Part shown: positions 58,254 to 64,000 of the stretch, piece by piece
Position numbering within the stretch: position 1 is the first letter of the stretch
Layout of the letters: every line of letters begins with the position of its first letter
Source of the DNA: SVFI01 sp045535935
GTDB taxonomy: Bacteria > Bacillota > Clostridia > Lachnospirales > Lachnospiraceae
Assembly: GCA_045535935.1 (NCBI GenBank)
Contig: JAZSMO010000023.1
Location: 1-64,000, forward strand
DNA: 64,000 nucleotides
Direction of reading: 5' to 3'
The notes under the pieces: model-generated
Seen by the model: only the letters and a program-made list of their open reading frames with translations
Told to the model about the DNA's origin: nothing
Database searches by the model: none
Made by a program: the position numbers and the translations under genes

Positions 58254-61200
58254 ATGAATACAAAAGAATTTAAATTGATAGTGTTTGATATTAATAATAG
58301 TCAAGAAGACTACGCCATGTGTTTGGAATTTATTAAAATATACGAAGCAAAAAATAAGTCTATTTATGAGAAAATAAATGATTTATTAGAGATAGTTGAA
58401 AAGCAGAAAATAGTATTACGTGAATTTGAGGAGAAAGCTTCTTATCGGTGGATTGAAGAACCTATTCAAAAACGTGGGCAATCTTATGAAGAAGCACGAT
58501 ATGCTTTTGAAGAAAAAATACATAATAGTATTATGTTAAATAAAGAGTTGCTACATGTACTTTTAACAGATAAACGGGAGTTGCATTATCATATTCGTGT
58601 ACATATGGAATTTGAGGGGCAGAAAATAAAATCCGGAAATCTTGTTCATTTACAATATTTAGCGCTCTTATTGAAACGTCTTTCTTGTATGGGATTTTTT
58701 GAAGAAAAAATAAAAAAGGAATTAAGTGTTTTTTTGGTTCCGTCTTCAAATGATAAATATCCTTTTTTGGATTCAAAAGGCGTCTTTGATGACAAAATTT
58801 ATAATGTGGCATCGCAGTATCTTCGCTTAATCGCAAAAAAATATAGCGGAGTTATTTATTGCGTTGAAAATAAGAAAAATCATGTTCGAGTACATGCAAT
58901 TGAAACTCATGATGTTCGAGGATGTGAGGACTATTTTCCGATCATTTCTATTGATACATATATGTATGAAAAATTATTTAATTCTAATAAATCTATGATG
59001 TATTTTGAGAACCTAAAAGGTAAAAAGAAAAATACAATAAATGGTTCGTTTGGTGAATCATTAAATAAAAATCCAGAAATAGCGATGCCAGATTTTATTA
59101 CTAAAACTGCATATAGAAGGATTATGAAAATACTTGGGAATAATGTGGAAGAGGTTTTTGGATTATTAGAATCTCACGATAAAAGATCGATAATAAAGTT
59201 TTGTTTATTTTCTTTTTTAGTTAAAAGTGAAGAGGAGTTAGAGAATACTTGGAATTTGGCTGATGAGGTAGAGAAGGGGATTAGGCAAGTAGTACAAAAT
59301 GCGGTTCAGCATTCAGAGACACATGAATGTCTCTTTAGTTTCTATTTACATGAAAAGAAAGAAATAGAGACAGAAGCTGATTTTATTAAGCGTATAACAA
59401 AGCAGTATCCATCAATTACATTTGAACCAAATGAGAATAAGTTGGCGGCTTTGGAGTTATTTGTGTCTGACATAAACGAGAAGCAGGATATGTTAGATAG
59501 TTTTCGGACAAATCTTCAGGAAGATATGAATACGTATCCCCCAAAAATGAGGGAAAATTTAGAGGGCCACAAGGCGCTTATTAATAATATTGATAAAATA
59601 TCAATACGCAATTTGTTTTCAGAATTTTCTAAGAATGATATGAAAGAAATTTGGACAATATTTCGTAAACAAGATATTGTTGCACATGTTGGATTAAGTC
59701 TTTTGGGCGTGACAGCGGAAAAGTGTAAAGCGGCAATTAAAGTATTGAGCTGTAAATATCCTATTATTTCATGTGAAAAAAATTGCTTTTATAAGGCATA
59801 TGGTAATCAAGGAAATTTGAAAATGTCTACAATAGGTAGAAAGATGATACCGGGTACACAATTTTCAATTTTGTTACCAATTAGATCGTGGTCTCAGGTT
59901 CAAACGGCTAGTTTAGGTCAATTAGTTATGCAAAACAAATTGTCAGAAGATTATAATTGTTTTGCACAATACTTGGATTTTGTTGAAAAAAGAGTACCTA
60001 TAACACGACGGATTCAAATTAATGAACCAGATAATTTAACAAGTGAGGTGCGTCAAAGAAGCGGTATAGGAAATCGTAGAGATAAAAATAATGCCGTTAT
60101 ATCGTGGTACAATTTTTGGGATTCGAAACTGAGAAATCATAAGGAATTATCAGGGGAGAAGAATGTAATATACAATTTTGACTTTGCAAGCGTAAAAGAT
60201 GATATATATTTTATGGATACAGATTATATTGAAGTGTGCTTAAAGGGATTGCTTATGTTTTTGAGTGAGATGGATACAAAGACGTATAGTTTATATTTGG
60301 CATTAACAAATTTACCATACAGTTTTATTAAATCATTTTGCAATATTGCAACTTTGCTAGGAGTAAAAGATTTTCCGGAAAATGTACAATTGTATTTAAG
60401 CGAGTATGCATGCGAGAAAAAGGATGGAGTTAAGGAATTAATTATTTTAGGGAAAAATTATGCACAGGTAATGCATAACGCTTATTTATTATCTATTGAA
60501 CATGGAACGGAAGGGTGTTTATATCAAGATTATAAAAGGACAGTTGATTTATATAAAAAACTGGTTTCAGTGTCAAAAAAGGTAGTTGATGAGGAAAGTT
60601 TTGAAGTTAATGTATGTCCATTTGATATACTTGTGCAGTTATCAGATTTATCAAATGAAACAATATTTGAGAAAAAAGTGCGACTTATGGTAGAAAAGGA
60701 GTTAGATGGCGCTGCCAATGGATATAAATTGAATCATACTCATATGAGACTTGGAAATAAAGTGCACATAGAATCATTTTATGAAATGTCATTTTTGTTT
60801 TATAGAACTTCAATTGCGAACAGAATTGCTTTTCTAATTTTGAAGGATATTCAAAGGACGGCAGAAATATCATTTGATTTAAAACATGATTCAATTGTTT
60901 TTTATGGATATGCTTCATATTCCAAGGCAATACTTACTTCAATAACTGAAATATTGAGATTTTGGCGCGAAAATGAATATAGAGATAAAGTAGGATTTGC
61001 ATCTTATCAGCACAATCTACATTCTGATTCACATGAAATTCAGATGTATTATGGAATAGAATCGGATTCATTTGGTGAAGTAAACAAGAAGAATGAATTG
61101 GTATTAGCGGAAAATGTTAAAGTTGTACAAATTGTACCTATCAGTTCGACATTAACTACATTTGGAAAAATGTGGAGTGAATTCTGTAGCCATCTACAGA

Positions 61201-64000
61201 GTAAAAAAGATATAGAAAGGGTTACAATTTACAAGAATTATACAGTTTTCTGGGTGGTTGATCAAGCTAGTGAGAAACCTGCAGTGGAGCCTTCATCTAT
61301 AGAAAGAAAATATTGGATAAAGGCAAGTGAGAAAAACATCGAAACAAATTTTGAAGTATTAAAGTTAGGTGGGTGCAATCAAGTTAGATATTTTATGTTT
61401 TCACCGGTAATATGGCATGACCCATTAAGTTGTCCATTGTGTTTTCCTAAAAATGTTACGGAAGAAATTCCTTTGGTCGAGACAGATACTACCTCTACAA
61501 TTCCTGCTCAGCAAATTAGATATAAAGCAGAACACAAAGTTATTGATTACAATTCGGCGGAATTTACAGAAACGCTTCATCGTCTGTCGAAGTTGGAAGA
61601 TTGTGTTATTCGAGGACATATTATTAGAAGACAGAATCATTATCAGTATTATATTGATACACAACAATATTTCTATAATGTAAAAAAAGATGTTATGGAA
61701 TGGTTGAAAAAGTTACGTGATAACGAAAAACCATTTAGGAGTATGTCGCCTACATTACACATTATTTTTTCGCCAGAACATAATACAAATGTTGGATTTG
61801 CGCAGTATGTAAACACATATTATTTTGGAGGATTGGCTGAAATTGTATCTATTAATGTAGATAAGCAATATAGGTCGAATTTTGTATGTGAACATGCAGC
61901 TCTTATGAAAATGATAGAACATTTGCACAAAGCAGAAGGTAATGAAAATTATTGTCCGGTATGTTTTTATTTTGTAGATGATACTATAATTTCTGGAGAA
62001 ACAATAGAAAAAGCAAATAGTTTTTTGCATTCTTTAATTCCCGCAGGTTATCAATCCTTTTATAGTGCAAATTTGTTCAAAAAAATATTTTTATTAATTG
62101 ATAGATTATCTAATGATACGAAGCGCATGTATGTTGAAAATATGGAAAAAAATTTCCACTCATTTGTTCACATTGATGTGTCTAATGTTCGTACTCAAGG
62201 AGATTCTTGTGTGGGATGTAAAATAGAGAAAAATGCAAGAAAGCTGTTTAAGCGAAGTACCACAAGAATACAGGCAGAATGTTGGGCAAAGGAATTGTAT
62301 GATTATCGAAAAATTGCTTTTGATAATTTGAATGAGATAGAAAATATAAATAGGAAGCAGTCTTTTAATTTTATGATGATCTATCATGTGTTGCAGAATG
62401 TGATAGTAAAGAATGGGAATGTCTATTCGATAGGAGATACATACGAAGTCTTGCTAAATTTAATGGAATATTTTCTGAGCAATGGTAAAGAAGGAGATAT
62501 ATATGGTTACAATTTACTTTTTGACGGTATAGATGGACTTGAAGGAGTTAAAAATATACTAAAAATAATATGTAGACCTTTTTTTACATTTGATTATAAA
62601 ATTAAATTACAAGTGTTAACGTTATATATATTATTTGCAGAGTGTTTGTTAGGAACTAAAGAGAGTCAGATATTAGGTGAAAATGATGAACAAATTAGGC
62701 GGAAGGATTTTTTGTATGAAGAAGATAGAAAAACAAGAACGATCAATATGGTTAAGGAGATAAAGGCCCGCCTACAAACTCCTTCTGATGAATTGGAATT
62801 TCTAAGTGATTATTTGTTTGAAGGATTGACAGAAATGGGAAGTACGTATTTGATGCGAAAGCAATCTATACAAAAAGTATATTCCTATGTTTCGCATATA
62901 ACAAAAGTGGTAGCTCAAGAAGTAGATGTTGATAACTTCTTTAGAAAGTATGCTTTAAATATTCACAGACTTCTTTTTAATACAAAAGATGAGACGAAAG
63001 AGTTATGGTTAGAGTATTTATATTCTACGGGATATGAGTATCAACAAAAAATAAAATATACTTATAAAATAGAAAAGCCAGTTCTCCGTGATGTCCCGGA
63101 ACTTTATGCGAAGATTATTAATGAGCAAAATAGCAATGTTGTCAATGAAAGTTTTAAAAGATTTATTTTGGAATTGTTTCTTCAAAATACAGGAATTAAT
63201 TTTGATGGACTTGAGAAGAAAAATCAAATAAACGCTAGTGATGAATATTTTATGGAATTTTGGAATAAAATGCACGAACTCAGCCAATGGGTGCTAAATT
63301 ACAGCGAAGGTTTGAATGAATCCGATGCTGAGGAAAAAATGTTCACACATCTAGAAAATAAACAAAATTCAGAAGAAAAAAGCAAAGGAAAGGTAAAAGA
63401 ATGGTATGGAACATTTCTTAGTCTCATTATAGACATAGGAAAAGAAAAGTACGGTATTAATCCTACTGATATTACCATACTTCTCATGACGGAGGATACA
63501 GATGATGTACATGTCAAAACAGATGATGTTACCCAACGACTAAATATAATTAATGAAATGATTTATAATGTCTCGGATACAATTCCGGTTACTCGATATA
63601 AAGCAAAATCCCGGCTGGGAGCGATTCTTAAAGATGTTAATGGACAGAGAACTTTGTTGGAGAGAGATGGATATATATTACATGATAGTGGTAAAAATGA
63701 TAGCTATTTCATCTTGTTTTTCGATAATCCCGAGGTGGGTCAGGGAGAATTCTTAGGTCGCAGTTTAAGAAAAATAGCAAGAGTATTTCTGTATATGAGT
63801 ATAAAAAATCACGATGAGAATAATGATTGTCGGGGGATAAGATATATTATGCGCGATATAGTTATGTATCGAAATCGCTTACTAAGGATTTTGGAACAGG
63901 ATTTTTATGGTGATACATTTAACAATTATGCTCGTATTGGTGAGGAAAGAAATGTTTTAATTCATGAGAAGTCAGCTAGTCATAGCGCGTCTACAGATGA
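58254..64000 (+). CDS. Giant GHKL-ATPase/phosphoribosyltransferase-like protein, 3' end beyond window, island gene 3
   Basis: The frame is open from ATG 58254 (GGGAGA upstream) to the window end without a stop: at least 1,915 codons. It was missed by ORF lists that need a stop. Three segments stand out. (1) About residues 325-540: a GHKL-type ATPase with N-box-like VVQNAVQHSE (Asn349), a weak G1 (Gly480 in HVGLSLLGV) and a G2-like end PGTQFSILLPI (Gly534); the usual second acidic residue is not evident, so it is a degraded or divergent form. (2) About 1205-1260: a phosphoribosyltransferase motif, FVDDTIISGETIEKA (Asp1242-Asp1243, Gly1248), the PRPP-loop pattern. (3) Near 1895-1910: ERNVLIHEKSASHS, a possible histidine-kinase-like dimerisation segment, with a GAF-like stretch before it. 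Cys pairs in CPLCFP, CPVCFYF and CVGCK may bind metal. It is AT-rich and downstream of the radical SAM and ParB-like genes. Confidence 0.8.
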   Translation, partial: MNTKEFKLIVFDINNSQEDYAMCLEFIKIYEAKNKSIYEKINDLLEIVEKQKIVLREFEEKASYRWIEEPIQKRGQSYEEARYAFEEKIHNSIMLNKELLHVLLTDKRELHYHIRVHMEFEGQKIKSGNLVHLQYLALLLKRLSCMGFFEEKIKKELSVFLVPSSNDKYPFLDSKGVFDDKIYNVASQYLRLIAKKYSGVIYCVENKKNHVRVHAIETHDVRGCEDYFPIISIDTYMYEKLFNSNKSMMYFENLKGKKKNTINGSFGESLNKNPEIAMPDFITKTAYRRIMKILGNNVEEVFGLLESHDKRSIIKFCLFSFLVKSEEELENTWNLADEVEKGIRQVVQNAVQHSETHECLFSFYLHEKKEIETEADFIKRITKQYPSITFEPNENKLAALELFVSDINEKQDMLDSFRTNLQEDMNTYPPKMRENLEGHKALINNIDKISIRNLFSEFSKNDMKEIWTIFRKQDIVAHVGLSLLGVTAEKCKAAIKVLSCKYPIISCEKNCFYKAYGNQGNLKMSTIGRKMIPGTQFSILLPIRSWSQVQTASLGQLVMQNKLSEDYNCFAQYLDFVEKRVPITRRIQINEPDNLTSEVRQRSGIGNRRDKNNAVISWYNFWDSKLRNHKELSGEKNVIYNFDFASVKDDIYFMDTDYIEVCLKGLLMFLSEMDTKTYSLYLALTNLPYSFIKSFCNIATLLGVKDFPENVQLYLSEYACEKKDGVKELIILGKNYAQVMHNAYLLSIEHGTEGCLYQDYKRTVDLYKKLVSVSKKVVDEESFEVNVCPFDILVQLSDLSNETIFEKKVRLMVEKELDGAANGYKLNHTHMRLGNKVHIESFYEMSFLFYRTSIANRIAFLILKDIQRTAEISFDLKHDSIVFYGYASYSKAILTSITEILRFWRENEYRDKVGFASYQHNLHSDSHEIQMYYGIESDSFGEVNKKNELVLAENVKVVQIVPISSTLTTFGKMWSEFCSHLQSKKDIERVTIYKNYTVFWVVDQASEKPAVEPSSIERKYWIKASEKNIETNFEVLKLGGCNQVRYFMFSPVIWHDPLSCPLCFPKNVTEEIPLVETDTTSTIPAQQIRYKAEHKVIDYNSAEFTETLHRLSKLEDCVIRGHIIRRQNHYQYYIDTQQYFYNVKKDVMEWLKKLRDNEKPFRSMSPTLHIIFSPEHNTNVGFAQYVNTYYFGGLAEIVSINVDKQYRSNFVCEHAALMKMIEHLHKAEGNENYCPVCFYFVDDTIISGETIEKANSFLHSLIPAGYQSFYSANLFKKIFLLIDRLSNDTKRMYVENMEKNFHSFVHIDVSNVRTQGDSCVGCKIEKNARKLFKRSTTRIQAECWAKELYDYRKIAFDNLNEIENINRKQSFNFMMIYHVLQNVIVKNGNVYSIGDTYEVLLNLMEYFLSNGKEGDIYGYNLLFDGIDGLEGVKNILKIICRPFFTFDYKIKLQVLTLYILFAECLLGTKESQILGENDEQIRRKDFLYEEDRKTRTINMVKEIKARLQTPSDELEFLSDYLFEGLTEMGSTYLMRKQSIQKVYSYVSHITKVVAQEVDVDNFFRKYALNIHRLLFNTKDETKELWLEYLYSTGYEYQQKIKYTYKIEKPVLRDVPELYAKIINEQNSNVVNESFKRFILELFLQNTGINFDGLEKKNQINASDEYFMEFWNKMHELSQWVLNYSEGLNESDAEEKMFTHLENKQNSEEKSKGKVKEWYGTFLSLIIDIGKEKYGINPTDITILLMTEDTDDVHVKTDDVTQRLNIINEMIYNVSDTIPVTRYKAKSRLGAILKDVNGQRTLLERDGYILHDSGKNDSYFILFFDNPEVGQGEFLGRSLRKIARVFLYMSIKNHDENNDCRGIRYIMRDIVMYRNRLLRILEQDFYGDTFNNYARIGEERNVLIHEKSASHSASTD

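Noticed and set aside
58531..63517. Several minus-strand frames of 60-101 aa opposite the giant gene
   Set aside because: All are shadows of a plus-strand frame that is continuous for more than 1,900 codons.

Overview
The window looks like chromosome from a spore-forming anaerobic Firmicute, most likely a Lachnospiraceae-type Clostridia. The evidence is a spoIIAA-spoIIAB-sigF operon, a HydE [FeFe]-hydrogenase maturase, AddAB recombination genes, a TPP-controlled thiT, strong GGAGG ribosome binding sites and several protein families common in that group. No database search was possible; all identifications come from motifs and overall sequence character.

Layout. 1-0.6 kb: six tRNA genes (Glu, Thr, Met, Asp, Val, Leu) ending in a terminator. 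0.8-5.1 kb: a small membrane protein, D-lactate dehydrogenase, a family 3 beta-glucosidase and an Asp-rich anchored protein. 5.2-7.5 kb (minus): a Spo0A-like response regulator with a GHKL sensor kinase. Divergent from the kinase lie an 18-codon peptide gene and a structured, terminator-ended RNA. 8.3-13 kb: an Rpn-type nuclease-like protein, a cysteine hydrolase, a TetR regulator, a DUF6062-like protein, a Nudix hydrolase and HydE. 13-20 kb: addB-addA. 20-21.9 kb (minus): thiT behind a TPP riboswitch, then a glycosyltransferase. 22-26 kb: a HAD-CPBP fusion and a nuclease-helicase fusion. 26.4-30.3 kb: an ABC efflux-type operon with an exported middle protein. 30.4-36.3 kb: an Ala-rich coiled-coil SHOCT protein, a PadR-DUF1700-DUF4097 operon with twin operators, a membrane alpha/beta hydrolase and a membrane protein. 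36.4-43.7 kb: valS, folC, a 49-aa protein, a TPR membrane protein and the spoIIA operon with sigF. 43.7-46.9 kb: two ABC ATPase/permease pairs around a GntR/YtrA-type regulator, with a palindrome over the promoter. 46.9-54.9 kb: HD phosphohydrolase, FUSC-type exporter, CstA, a cyclase-family hydrolase, zinc-ribbon proteins, an AgcS pseudogene, an XRE regulator, a 27-aa holin-like toxin, an ArsC/Spx-family protein and an AAA ATPase.

From about 55.1 kb to the right edge the sequence becomes visibly AT-richer and its codon use changes. Three same-strand genes lie here: a radical SAM protein, a ParB-like protein and a giant open frame from 58254 that runs off the window with no stop (at least 1,915 codons). 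The giant protein carries a degenerate GHKL-type ATPase domain, a phosphoribosyltransferase-like motif and a possible histidine-kinase-like helix near the window edge. I know no named system with this combination. It is the best candidate for an undescribed system, plausibly an acquired conflict or signalling island.

Most genes between the tRNAs and 54.9 kb are ordinary core or accessory chromosome. Apart from the island, the more unusual items are the divergent micropeptide, the pseudoknotted RNA, the holin-like toxin behind a hairpin-masked leader, and terminators embedded in opposing coding sequences.
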